A stretch of 64,000 bases of DNA from Streptosporangiaceae bacterium (GTDB taxonomy: Bacteria; Actinomycetota; Actinomycetes; Streptosporangiales; Streptosporangiaceae), in contig JAOPYK010000155.1 in the NCBI GenBank assembly GCA_025964695.1, positions 59,785-123,784 on the forward strand. Direction: 5' to 3'. Below, piece after piece: positions 39,175 to 48,989 of the stretch. The translations under genes were made by a program, and so were the position numbers. The notes beneath the pieces were generated by a model that saw only the letters and a program-made list of their open reading frames with translations, was not told where the DNA came from and did no database searches. How positions within the stretch are numbered: position 1 is the stretch's first letter; every line of letters starts with the position of its first letter.

Positions 39175-39600
39175 TCAGACGTCAGGGCGGGAGCGCATCT
39201 GCTTGGTCGTGGAGCGGCGGCGTTTGCTGTCCAGCCTGCGTTCGTTCATGCCGCGGCTGGGCTTGGTGGGGCGCCGGCTCTTGGGGAGCGGACCGGTGGC
39301 GGCACGCATGAGGTCGGCCAGCCGGGCCAGTGCGGCCTGCCGGTTGCGCCACTGGGACCGGTGCTCCTCCGCCCGGATGGTGACCACGCCGTCGATCAGC
39401 CGGCTGGACAGCCGCTCCAGGGCGCGCAGTTTGAGCGGCTCGGGGATCGCCGTGGAGGCGGCTAGGTCGAAGGAGAGCTCGACCGCGGTGGAGACCTTGT
39501 TGACGTTCTGCCCGCCCGGCCCCGAAGCCCGGGTGAAACGCCACTGAAGCTCGGTCACCGGGATGGTGATCGAGCCGCGGACGTGCACCGGAGAGGACAT
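39175..39600 (-). CDS. arfB: Alternative ribosome-rescue peptidyl-tRNA hydrolase ArfB
   Basis: FTRASGPGGQNVNKVSTAVEL (GGQ motif) and basic C-terminal tail KRRRSTTKQMRSR. Confidence 0.93.
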   Translation of the reverse strand: MSSPVHVRGSITIPVTELQWRFTRASGPGGQNVNKVSTAVELSFDLAASTAIPEPLKLRALERLSSRLIDGVVTIRAEEHRSQWRNRQAALARLADLMRAATGPLPKSRRPTKPSRGMNERRLDSKRRRSTTKQMRSRPDV

Positions 39601-39881
39601 ACTTCCGATTATCCCAGGCTTCGCGGATCATGTCGCCCCCATTTTCCGGTGCCCCGCCAACACCTCAGCGCGACGCGCCGGATCCTGGCCGAACGGAACA
39701 ACCCCCCGCCCGGGGCTCCGTACCCTCGACGACCTGACGGCGCCCGGCCGACGCGGGAAGGGCGCGGGAAAGCGACAGGCCGGTCGCCCCCACCCCCCAA
39801 GGTAGAGCGACCGGCCCGCCGTGCGGAGCCGGAGGCTCATCGGCCTCCCCTAGCCCCCGATGAGTCCCCCGGCTGGTCTGG

Positions 39882-40868
39882 TCAGGCGGCCCCGGTGCTG
39901 CCGACGCGGTTGATGATGTCGTCGGCGGCCTTCTTGGCGTCGTTGATCGAAATCGCGAATCCGACGCCGATGCTGCCCGAACCGCCGCTGGTCGTGGCGA
40001 TGGCGGTGTTGATGCCGATGACCTGGCCCGTTCCATTGACCAGCGCGCCACCGGAGTTGCCGGGGTTGATCGAGGCGTCGGTCTGGATGGCGTTGGCGAT
40101 CGACGTGCTCCGCTGCGGTGCGGACCGCCCGCTGAACGGATCGGCGTTCGGGTCGCCGCTCCCCTCCTCGATCGTACGGCCGAGTGCGCTCACGATGCCG
40201 GACGTCACCGAACCGTCCAGTCCAAGTGGACTGCCGACCGCCAGCACCGTGTCGCCCACCGCCAGCCGGCCGCTGTCGCCCAGCGTGGCGGGCTTGAGTC
40301 CGGACACTCCGGAGGCCTTGATCACGGCGATGTCCTTCGAGCTGTCGCTGCCGAGCACCTTGGCCGGGGCGGTCCTGCCATCGCTGAACTTCACTCGAAC
40401 CTGGTCGGCACCGCTCACCACGTGGGCATTGGTCATGATCACACCATCGGAGCGCAGGATCACGCCGGAACCCGTGCTCTGCGCGTAGGAGGAGGTGGCG
40501 GTGATGGACACCACGGTGGGCTGCACGGCCGCCGCCACCTGCGCGGTGCTGCTCTGGCCCGAACCGCTGGAGACCGCGGACACCGAGGTCGGGCTGGCGA
40601 AGACCGTGGTCGGCCCCGCCAGAGCCATCGCCCCGGCCGCTCCGGCCCCGCCGGCGGCGGCCGCCACGACCACTGCCGCGCTGACGGCCGTCACCTTGCG
40701 CCGCACGGTCCACCAGACCGGCGGGTGGCGCGGGTCGCCCGTCGGGTCGGCGACTACGTCCGGTGACGAATGCTCTGACGGGGCCGGCTCGACGGAGTCG
40801 TGCGGCACGTGGGCGGTGCGGTTCGGGTCGACCGGCCACATCGGACCGGCGGGATCCTCGGCGTTCAT
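39882..40868 (-). CDS. Membrane-anchored trypsin-like serine protease (HtrA-like, no PDZ domain seen)
   Basis: TNAHVV, SSKDIAVIK, NPGNSGGALVNGTGQVIGIN triad; N-terminal TM; ends right after protease domain. Confidence 0.9.
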   Translation of the reverse strand: MNAEDPAGPMWPVDPNRTAHVPHDSVEPAPSEHSSPDVVADPTGDPRHPPVWWTVRRKVTAVSAAVVVAAAAGGAGAAGAMALAGPTTVFASPTSVSAVSSGSGQSSTAQVAAAVQPTVVSITATSSYAQSTGSGVILRSDGVIMTNAHVVSGADQVRVKFSDGRTAPAKVLGSDSSKDIAVIKASGVSGLKPATLGDSGRLAVGDTVLAVGSPLGLDGSVTSGIVSALGRTIEEGSGDPNADPFSGRSAPQRSTSIANAIQTDASINPGNSGGALVNGTGQVIGINTAIATTSGGSGSIGVGFAISINDAKKAADDIINRVGSTGAA

Positions 40869-41270
40869 GGTGTCCCCCTTTTGTTGACACCATCAGCTTC
40901 GGCAACGGCCCTGCACCGTCCCTGTAGCCGACCTCCAAGTTCCCTGAACGCCCCGTACCGCCACCGGTTCACCGATATTTCGAGCGTCAGCGCAGCGCGA
41001 AGCCGAGGCGCTGGGCAGCCGGCCGGCGGGGAAAAAAGTGCGCCCGGGGGATCTGGCGATCCGTCCCGGGCGGCACTCACGTTGGCCAGGGCGCGCTTCC
41101 CCGGCCCGCCGCAGCGGCCACAGAGGGCACCCTGGATTCACTACTCAAGCCCTCCGCGTCTGCCATGTCCATAATTCGAACCTAAAAGTTGTCTTGAAAT
41201 GTGCTGTGGGCACCCTGGCTCGCCGGACCACCGCCCTTCACACGTTGCCGCAGGTGGCAGCGGCAGGCTT

Positions 41271-42944
41271 CTAATCGGGGGCGAGCGGAAGCGCGATCCG
41301 GAAGGTCGCTCCCCGACCGGGTTCGGTGTCGACCTCGACGGTGCCGCCGTGCGCGGCGACCAGTGCCGCGACGATGGCCAGCCCCAGCCCGGTGCCGCCT
41401 TCTGAGCGTGCGGCGTCGGCCCGGTAGAACCGCTCGAAGATCCGGCCGACCTCGTCCGGGGAAAGCCCGGGGCCTTGATCGGCGACCTCGCAGATCACCG
41501 CTGGGATCTCCGCGGAGCCGACCCCTGCGGCGTCCGGCCCTGGTATGTCCTCGGCGGTGACGCTGGGACCCGGTACGCCCTGGGCGCCTGCCCGGGACGC
41601 CGGTACGCCCTCGGAAACGACCACCGGGGTCTCGGCGGAAGCGCCTGGAAGCGGTACACCCGAGGCGGGAAGAGTCCCGGTGGCGAGCCGTACCTCGACC
41701 GGTGTTCCGTCTGGGGTATGGGTGATCGCGTTGGTGAGCAGGTTGCCGAGCACCTGGCGCAGCCGTGGCTCGTCACCGAGCACCTGGTAGGCCACGCCGC
41801 CGCGCACCGACAACTCCACGTTCCGGCCGGGCGCCATCACCCGGGCCTCCTGTACGGCGTCGGCGGCCAGCGCGAGCAGGTCCACCGGCCGCCGCTCCAA
41901 AGAGCGCTGGCGATCCATCCGGGCGAGCAGCAGCAGATCCTCGACCAGCAGGCCCATCCGGGAGGCCGAGTCCTCGATCCGGCGAAGCAGCCGGTCGGTC
42001 TCGGCCGGAGAGCGGGCCGCGCCCTGGCGGTAGAACTCGGCGAATCCGCGGATCGCGGTCAGCGGGGTTCGCAGTTCGTGGCTGGCGTCCGCGACGAAGC
42101 GCCGCATCCGCTCCTCCGAGTTCCGGGCGCTCTCCTCGGAACTGCGGGCGGCCGCCTCGGACCGGCGGGCCGCCTCCTCCGACTCGGCCCGGGACCGGAA
42201 GGCGGTCTCGATCTGGCCCAGCATGCCGTTGAGCGAGCGGCCCAGCCGGCCCACCTCGGTGCGCGGGTGCCGTTCGGGGACCCGGCGGGACAGGTCGCCC
42301 TCTGCGATGGCCTCGGCGGTGTCCTCGATCTCGTCGAGCGGCCGCAGGCTGGTCCGGACGATCCAGACCCCCGCGGCGGCCAGCACGAGCACGACCATGC
42401 CGCCGACCAGCAGATCCACCGTCGTCAGCCGGTGGACGGTCCGGTCGACCTCCTTGAGGTTGAGGGCGAGCGTGACGGTGCCGCCGCCGGAGAGGTCGAG
42501 CACGAGCACGCGCCATCGATCTCCGTCACCATTGGCCGCGGACGTGCTGAAGGGCCGGCCGGCCCGCTGGGACACATCGCCGGTCAGCGCCGGGCCGGCG
42601 GTGTCGCCGGCTGATCGATCCATGGAAAGGACGCTCTGGAGCAAGGTGCCCCGGGCGTCGCGGAGCTGGACGACGACTCCGTACGGCGGGGCCAGAATGA
42701 TCTTTCCGTCCGGTCCGCGCGGCGCCCGGCCCCCTTCGACCTGCTGGACGAGCTGGCGAGCCGCGTCGCCCAGCTGGGCGTCGGCGCGGGTCACCAGATA
42801 GCTGCGCATGACGTACACGGTGGCCACGCTGATCACGGCCAGGGCCAGCACGACGAGGAGCAGCACCGCGGCGATGAGCTTGATCCGCAGCGGTGTCCGG
42901 TCCGAGCACTCCCGCAGCCGGCGAAATGGGGTGAGCCCGGCCAT
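41271..42944 (-). CDS. Sensor histidine kinase (HAMP, HisKA, HATPase)
   Basis: FVADASHELRTPLTAIRGFAEFYRQGA; VADQGPGLSPDEVGRIFERFYR; GGTGLGLAIV. Confidence 0.94.
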   Translation of the reverse strand: MAGLTPFRRLRECSDRTPLRIKLIAAVLLLVVLALAVISVATVYVMRSYLVTRADAQLGDAARQLVQQVEGGRAPRGPDGKIILAPPYGVVVQLRDARGTLLQSVLSMDRSAGDTAGPALTGDVSQRAGRPFSTSAANGDGDRWRVLVLDLSGGGTVTLALNLKEVDRTVHRLTTVDLLVGGMVVLVLAAAGVWIVRTSLRPLDEIEDTAEAIAEGDLSRRVPERHPRTEVGRLGRSLNGMLGQIETAFRSRAESEEAARRSEAAARSSEESARNSEERMRRFVADASHELRTPLTAIRGFAEFYRQGAARSPAETDRLLRRIEDSASRMGLLVEDLLLLARMDRQRSLERRPVDLLALAADAVQEARVMAPGRNVELSVRGGVAYQVLGDEPRLRQVLGNLLTNAITHTPDGTPVEVRLATGTLPASGVPLPGASAETPVVVSEGVPASRAGAQGVPGPSVTAEDIPGPDAAGVGSAEIPAVICEVADQGPGLSPDEVGRIFERFYRADAARSEGGTGLGLAIVAALVAAHGGTVEVDTEPGRGATFRIALPLAPD

Positions 42945-43651
42945 CAGCCGGGCGGCAGCCGCAGCACGTAACCCACCCCGCGCAGCGTGTGGATGAGCCG
43001 CGGCTCGGTGTTGTCGATCTTGCGGCGGAGTGCGGAGATGTAGGACTCGACGATTCCGACGTCGCCCCGGAAGTCGTAGTTCCACACGTGATCGAGGATC
43101 TGGGCCTTCGACAGGACCCGCCCCGAGTTGGCCATGAAGTAACGCAGCAGCTTGAACTCGGTGGGCGACAGCTGGATGTAGGTGCCGTCGCGCCAGACCT
43201 CGTGGCTGTCCTCGTCCAGCTCGATATCGGCGAAGGCCAGCCGTGGCGGCGGCTCTGCCGAGGGCCCCCCGGCCCGCCGCCGGACCGCCCTGATCCGGGC
43301 GACCAGCTCCTCCAGGCTGAACGGCTTGGTGACGTAGTCGTCGCCGCCGAGGGTGAGTCCCCGGATCCGGTCCTCGACGGCGTCCCTGGCGGTGAGGAAC
43401 ACCACCGGCGTGTGCGTCCCCCCCGACCGCAGCCGGCGCACCACGTCGAAGCCGTCGATGTCGGGCAGCATCACGTCGAGCACGATCAGATCGGGGCGGT
43501 GCCGCTGGGCCGCCTGTACGGCGTCGTTGCCGTTGGTGGAGACGACCACCTCGAAACCGGCGAAGCGCAGGCTGCCTGCCAGTAGTTCCAGGATGTTCGG
43601 CTCGTCCTCGACCACCAGCAGCCGGGCCTCCGGGATGGTGTCCTCAGCCAT
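42944..43651 (-). CDS. OmpR-family response regulator
   Basis: LLVVEDEPNILELLAGSLRF...LIVLDVMLPDIDGFDVVRRLR; winged helix; ATG/stop overlap with kinase. Confidence 0.95.
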   Translation of the reverse strand: MAEDTIPEARLLVVEDEPNILELLAGSLRFAGFEVVVSTNGNDAVQAAQRHRPDLIVLDVMLPDIDGFDVVRRLRSGGTHTPVVFLTARDAVEDRIRGLTLGGDDYVTKPFSLEELVARIRAVRRRAGGPSAEPPPRLAFADIELDEDSHEVWRDGTYIQLSPTEFKLLRYFMANSGRVLSKAQILDHVWNYDFRGDVGIVESYISALRRKIDNTEPRLIHTLRGVGYVLRLPPG

Positions 43652-43802
43652 CGTTCTCCTCCCCCGCTCTGCGGCCGTGGTGCCGGCCGTCGTCGTGGTG
43701 CCGGTCCCGGCCCCCTGCATGGTGATCCGATGGTCTCCGCGAGCGTACGTGCGGGGACGGACGACGGCGAAATCGGTGCCGCCGGTCGGGACGGCTGCCG
43801 GC

Positions 43803-44246
43803 TCAGGAGACATGGGCCTGGTCCAGGGCCGCCTGCAGGGACTGAAGGTACCCCTCACTGGTCACGGTCGCGCCGGACACCATGTCGATCTGCGCGCTCT
43901 GCGCGTTGAGGGCGGCGCTGCGCAGGAGGGGCAGCGCCACCGAGTTGATCTCCTGGTCACGGGGGTTGCCGTTCGGGAACTGCACGGCCTCGACGTCGGT
44001 GAGCCGCCCGTTCCGCATGCTGACCCGTACCTGGACCGGCCCCCACCGGGTCTGCACGACCGGGCCGGTGACCTTCTGTGCCCCGGAAGTGCCCGAACCG
44101 CCGGACGTTCCGGAACTCGCGGCGGTGCTCCGCGGGGCGCTCTGGGCGGCGGCCGGGGTGCCGATCTGCCGGGACGTCGTCTTGTAGCCGAGCAGCAGCA
44201 CCAGCACCGCCACGGTGGAAACGAGCGCGAGGCCCACTCTGCGCAT
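43803..44246 (-). CDS. Exported FMN-binding domain protein
   Basis: N-terminal TM; IDMVSGATVTSEGYLQSLQAAL (flavinylation-type SGAT motif). Confidence 0.88.
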   Translation of the reverse strand: MRRVGLALVSTVAVLVLLLGYKTTSRQIGTPAAAQSAPRSTAASSGTSGGSGTSGAQKVTGPVVQTRWGPVQVRVSMRNGRLTDVEAVQFPNGNPRDQEINSVALPLLRSAALNAQSAQIDMVSGATVTSEGYLQSLQAALDQAHVS

Positions 44247-44257
44247 GGAGTCTCCTC

Positions 44258-45613
44258 TCAGATCTGGAAGGGGTCGACGTGAATCTGCCGTTTGGGCACC
44301 TTCAGCTTCCGCAGCGAGCCGAGCACCGACTCGACCATGCCGGGCGGACCGCAGACGTAGACGTCACGGCGGCCGGCATCGGGAACGAGGGAGGCCAGGC
44401 CCCGGGCGGACAGCGCCTGCCGGTTGGCCCCGCCGGGCAGATAGACCACCCGGGTGCCGGTCTGGGCGGCGATGGCGTCCAGTTCGCCTTTGAGCACCAG
44501 ATCCTTTGGGCGGCGAGCGCGGTACAGGACGACCGCACGGCCGAAGGGAAGATCGTCGAGCAGCGCCCGGATGGGCGCGATGCCGATCCCGCCGGCGATG
44601 AGGAGCACGTCGTCGTGGTGCCGGCGGTCCGCGGTGAAGGTGCCGTACGGGCCCTCGGCCAGCACCCCGATCCCGGGCCGCAACCGCCGCAGATCGGCGG
44701 TGTGGTCGCCGAGCGCCTTGACGGTGATCCGCATCGTCGTCGCGTCGGGCGCGGCGGACAGCGAGAAGGGATGGGCCTGCCACCAGCCGTCCCGGGTCAG
44801 GAATCGCCAGCGGAAGAACTGGCCCGGCCTGGCGTTCAGTTCGGCCAGCCGGCGCCCGGAGACGTACACCGAGACCACCCCGGGCCCTTCGCGTACGACA
44901 TGCGTCACCCGCAAGCGGTGCGTGAGGTTGAGCCGGAGCGGCGCCCAGACACGGCCGTGGAGCAGGGCGGCGATCACGGCGACGTGCAGGATGCTCCAGA
45001 AGACCCGGGCGGGCAGGCTGGCGGCGAACTCCTGGCCGTCCGCGAACTGGTGGGCGAACCCGAGGCCCAGCCCCAGGTACACATAGAGGTGCAGGTAGTA
45101 CCAGGTCTCATAGGCGAGGCGGGTGCGGATGGCCCGGATGGAGATCACGCCGATCCCGAGGAACAGGATCAGGCCCACGTAGGCCATGAGCACGTCGGGG
45201 TACTCGCGGAGCAGCGCCCAGGTCTCGGCGATGGGGCCGCGGCGGTCCGCGTACCCGAGCGTGATGAAGAGTGTGTGCGCCGTCAGCATCAGGACGGTGA
45301 GAGCGCCGAGGTCGCGGTGCCAGGAGCTGAGGTCCTGCGCCCCGATCGTGTGATCGAGCCAGCGCAGCCTGCTCATCAGCAGCAGCTGGACCAGGATCAG
45401 ATAGGCGCCGCTCAGCCCGGTGAGCCGGCCGATGGCGGTGAATTGATCCGCCAGGCTCGGGGTCAGCGACGGGGTGTTATGCCACCACAGCCAGATGACG
45501 GCAGCCTGGCCGAGCAGCAGAACGCCGACCACGGCGTACCTGCCCCAGGCGGCGGCTTTGGGCGGCACCACGGCGGCACGGCGCATGGGGTTGCCGGGCA
45601 ACGTCTGATGCAT
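44258..45613 (-). CDS. Ferric reductase-like transmembrane oxidoreductase with FAD/NAD-binding domains
   Basis: Multi-TM N-terminus, PFSLSAAPDATTMRITVKALGDHT, LLIAGGIGIAPIRALL, VYVCGPPGMVESV. Confidence 0.93.
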   Translation of the reverse strand: MHQTLPGNPMRRAAVVPPKAAAWGRYAVVGVLLLGQAAVIWLWWHNTPSLTPSLADQFTAIGRLTGLSGAYLILVQLLLMSRLRWLDHTIGAQDLSSWHRDLGALTVLMLTAHTLFITLGYADRRGPIAETWALLREYPDVLMAYVGLILFLGIGVISIRAIRTRLAYETWYYLHLYVYLGLGLGFAHQFADGQEFAASLPARVFWSILHVAVIAALLHGRVWAPLRLNLTHRLRVTHVVREGPGVVSVYVSGRRLAELNARPGQFFRWRFLTRDGWWQAHPFSLSAAPDATTMRITVKALGDHTADLRRLRPGIGVLAEGPYGTFTADRRHHDDVLLIAGGIGIAPIRALLDDLPFGRAVVLYRARRPKDLVLKGELDAIAAQTGTRVVYLPGGANRQALSARGLASLVPDAGRRDVYVCGPPGMVESVLGSLRKLKVPKRQIHVDPFQI

Positions 45614-45685
45614 GGCCCTCAGCCTGGGGCCCCGAGCTGAAAGTCAGCTGAATGCTTGCTTCAACCCTGCTCAACGTGCCCGCTC

Positions 45686-45732
45686 GTGGTGATCTCGCAG
45701 TGCGGGACCGGCCCGGACCACGAGATCACCAC
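45686..45732. repeat. 47-nt palindromic repeat, copy 2
   Basis: GTGGTGATCTCG...CGAGATCACCAC; 37/47 identical to 29975-30021. Confidence 0.75.
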
Positions 45733-45744
45733 GGGAGTGCAGGG

Positions 45745-46509
45745 TTACTCGCCGGTCCAGACCGGCTTGCGCTTCTGCGCGAAGGCGGCGGGGCCCTCCT
45801 GCGCGTCCTTCGAGACGAAGACGGGGCCCATGATGGCGTTCTGCCGGTCCCAGGCCTCGTCGGCCGGCCACTCGGTCGATCCGACAATGATCTTCTTGGT
45901 CGCCGCAAGGGCCAGCGGAGCGTTCTCGGCGATCTTGGAGGCGAGTTCCTTCGCCGCCGTGAGCGCCGATCCCGGCTCGGCGAGCCGGTTGATGAAGCCC
46001 AGCTCCGCCATCCGCTCCGCGGAGTAGTGATCGCCGGTGAGGGCGATCTCCATCGCGATGTGGAACGGGATGCGCTGCGGAAGGCGCAACAGGCCGCCCG
46101 CGCCCGCGACCAGACCGCGCTTGGGCTCGGGCAGCCCGAACTTGGCCTCCCGGGAAGCGACGATCATGTCGCAGCACAGCGCGATCTCACAGCCGCCCGC
46201 CAGGGCGTATCCCTCGACCGCGGCGATGAGCGGAGTCGCCGGGGGCTGCTGCGCGATGCCCGCGAAACCACGGCCCTCGACGAACGTGTTCTCGCCCTTC
46301 AGAAACCCCTTGAGGTCCATGCCGGCGCAGAAGGTACCGCCGGCGCCGGTGAGAATGCCCACCGCCAGATCCTTGCGGGAGTCCAGCTCCTCAAGCGCCG
46401 CCGCGATGCCCTGGGCCACGGCCGCGTTGACGGCGTTCCTGGCCTCGGGCCGGTTGATCGTGATGACGAGAACGCCGCCATCTTCTTCGGTGAGAACCGC
46501 GTCAGACAT
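45745..46509 (-). CDS. Crotonase/enoyl-CoA hydratase family protein
   Basis: ILTGAGGTFCAGMDLKGFLKGE; AAVEGYALAGGCEIALCCDMIVAS. Confidence 0.93.
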   Translation of the reverse strand: MSDAVLTEEDGGVLVITINRPEARNAVNAAVAQGIAAALEELDSRKDLAVGILTGAGGTFCAGMDLKGFLKGENTFVEGRGFAGIAQQPPATPLIAAVEGYALAGGCEIALCCDMIVASREAKFGLPEPKRGLVAGAGGLLRLPQRIPFHIAMEIALTGDHYSAERMAELGFINRLAEPGSALTAAKELASKIAENAPLALAATKKIIVGSTEWPADEAWDRQNAIMGPVFVSKDAQEGPAAFAQKRKPVWTGE

Positions 46510-46520
46510 GTGTGCTCCGT

Positions 46521-47294
46521 TTACTTGGGCTGGAAACGGATGCCACCGTCGAAACGGACGGTCTCGCCGTTCATGTAGTCGTTCTCGACGAGGGCCCGCA
46601 CCAGGTGCGCGAACTCCGACGCCTTGCCCATGCGCTTGGGGAAGGGTACCGGCTTGGACAGCGTCGCCTTGAACGCCTCGGCGGCCTCGCCCTCACCGTA
46701 GATGGGGGTGTCGATGATGCCGGGGCAGATCGTGTTGACGCGGACGCCGATGGCGGCCAGGTCACGCGCGGCCGGCAGGGTCATGCCGACGATGCCGCCC
46801 TTGGAGGCGGAGTAGGCGATCTGACCGGTCTGGCCCTCGAGGGCCGCGACCGACGCGGTGTTGATGACGACACCACGCAGCCCGTCGGTGTCGGACGGCT
46901 CCGTCTTGGCGATGGCGGCCGCGCCGATGCGCATGAGGTTGAAGGTGCCGATCAGGTTGATCCTGATGACCCGCTCGAACGAGGCCAGGTCGTGCGGCGT
47001 GCCGTCACGGCCGACGGTGCGCGAGGCCCAGCCGATGCCGGCACTGTTGATGATCACCCGGAGCGGGGCACCGGTGTCGACGGCGGCCTGGACGGCGGCC
47101 GCCACCTGAGTCTCGTCGGAGACGTCGGTCTTGACGAACACGCCACCGAGCTCGTCGGCCAGAGCCTTGCCCTTGTCCTCGTTGAGGTCGGCGACGACTA
47201 CTTTTGCGCCGTGGGCGGCCAGGTCACGGGCGGTGGCCTCGCCGAGACCGCTCGCACCGCCTGACACGACGGCGGAAACACCATTCAGGTCCAT
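46521..47294 (-). CDS. SDR family 3-hydroxyacyl-CoA dehydrogenase-like
   Basis: [44 protein letters not shown]. Confidence 0.92.
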   Translation of the reverse strand: MDLNGVSAVVSGGASGLGEATARDLAAHGAKVVVADLNEDKGKALADELGGVFVKTDVSDETQVAAAVQAAVDTGAPLRVIINSAGIGWASRTVGRDGTPHDLASFERVIRINLIGTFNLMRIGAAAIAKTEPSDTDGLRGVVINTASVAALEGQTGQIAYSASKGGIVGMTLPAARDLAAIGVRVNTICPGIIDTPIYGEGEAAEAFKATLSKPVPFPKRMGKASEFAHLVRALVENDYMNGETVRFDGGIRFQPK

Positions 47295-47656
47295 GAAGAG
47301 CACCTTACTGGAGAGAACCGAATGCGGTTCGGGTGATGTTACTCACGCGTCACTTTAACGGGAACGTCACGCCCAGACCTACCCACCCATCCGGTAGGAG
47401 TGTGTCCACCCACACAAAACTCTTCGTTCCCGGACCGGCCTCAGCCGGTGACCGGCACCTCGGTCCGCGCGTCCTGGAGATCCACTTTCGGGGTGCGGGG
47501 ACCGTCTTGTCCCCCGACCATGAGGGAGGTGGGGAGTGGTTCGATCTCACGCCGCCGGAGCACCCTCGCCCACCTCTCCAATTGCCTTGTATTGATCAGG
47601 AATCCGCCCCCTCAAAGAGGGCAAATGTTTCGGACCTCAGCACTACTGTGTCGGCC

Positions 47657-48514
47657 ATGGACGCGCACGACCTCGAGCCGCACGTTCTCGGGGCGCACGA
47701 GATCGGGCGCCGCGAGGCGCTGGGGCTCAGCGTGCTCGGCGCACTCGGGGTCAGCCTGGGTTCGGGGCTTCTGGTCGGCGACTCGGGTCCGGTTCCCCGG
47801 TACCGGGCCGTGCGCACCCGGGCCAAGGGCCCGCCGCCGGCGCACCTTCCCGCCCAGAAGGCGACGCCGACTCCTGCACACCCGGTCGGGGCGACCGGGC
47901 CGGTGGCCGCCTGGCGCAAGCCCGCCCGCTCCGTCCACGATGTCCGGCCGGACGCCCCCAAGAACGCGGTCGCGCTCACCATCGACGACGGCCCGCACCC
48001 CGAGTGGACGCCCAGGGTGCTCGAACTGCTCGCCAAGCATGAGGTCAAGGCGACTTTCTGCCTGATCGGCGAGCAGGTGCGGGACAACTACAAGCTGGTC
48101 CAGCTGATGGTCGAGGCGGGTCACGAAGTGGCCAACCACACCTGGCGGCATCCGATCAACATCAACCGGCTGCCCGCCGGCCGGGTGGAAAACGAGATCG
48201 TCAAGACCCGGCAGGTCATCGTCGAGGTCACCGGCACCACCCCCCGGCTGTTCCGCGCCCCCGGCGGCAACTGGTCCCCCACCGTCTTCAAGGCCGTGGC
48301 CCGCCATGGCATGTTCCCGATCGACTGGGACATCGATCCGCGGGACTGGTCGCGACCGGGTGTCCCGCACGTCACCCGGGAACTGCTGAGAGGCAAGGCC
48401 GGCGACATCCTGCTCTGTCACGACGGCGGCGGCGACCGCTCACAGACCCTGAAGTCACTGAAGACGGTCCTGCCCAAGCTGAAGAGCCGGGGTCTGGTGT
48501 TCGTCACCCTCTGA
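47657..48514 (+). CDS. Polysaccharide deacetylase (NodB domain), Tat-like signal
   Basis: VALTIDDGPHPEWTPRVLELL, HEVANHTWRHP; N-terminal GRREALGLSVLGALGVSLGSG. Confidence 0.9.
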   Translation: MDAHDLEPHVLGAHEIGRREALGLSVLGALGVSLGSGLLVGDSGPVPRYRAVRTRAKGPPPAHLPAQKATPTPAHPVGATGPVAAWRKPARSVHDVRPDAPKNAVALTIDDGPHPEWTPRVLELLAKHEVKATFCLIGEQVRDNYKLVQLMVEAGHEVANHTWRHPININRLPAGRVENEIVKTRQVIVEVTGTTPRLFRAPGGNWSPTVFKAVARHGMFPIDWDIDPRDWSRPGVPHVTRELLRGKAGDILLCHDGGGDRSQTLKSLKTVLPKLKSRGLVFVTL

Positions 48515-48751
48515 CGCACAGCACGTCACCTCAGTCACGGCTGCCTGACGGGCCACAAATGTGACCTACTTCACTTTCGCCCGGCCGGCAACGCTTCCAG
48601 CAGGCATGTCAAGAGTTACATCCCGTTTTCATGGCATTGAGAGGTAACTCTCAGGCTTGCCATAGTTTGCTGATTCTTGACCGACGTGGCTAGGTTATGG
48701 CCCGAGCGGCAACGGGGTCGCTCGCAAAACAGAACATCGCGTCATCGTGAT

Positions 48752-48945
48752 TCGACGGCACTCAGCCCTGCCGTCCGAGGGGATCGCGGTTGGCGTGCCG
48801 CGTCCATGCGGTCAGGAGCATGGAGCCGGGGAACCCAGGAAGCCCGATGTGTTTCCGGGCCAGGGTGAATTGACAGTGAGCGCCGGGGGATTCGCATTTT
48901 TCCAAGGTGTCGTGCTGCCCCGGTAGGCGTCGGTAACGACGTTAG
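48752..48945 (+). ncRNA. Probable c-di-AMP (ydaO/yuaA-type) riboswitch
   Basis: Core-like GGAGCCGGGGAACCCAGG ... GGGTGAATTG ... CCGGTAGGCG immediately upstream of a secreted NlpC/P60 gene. Confidence 0.75.
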
Positions 48946-48989
48946 GAACTGTCCTGTATACCCCCCAGAACATCCTCTCGACTCGTGCG

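Noticed and set aside
44078-45640. 520-aa plus-strand ORF
   Set aside because: Antisense to the ferric reductase-like gene; no domain-like sequence
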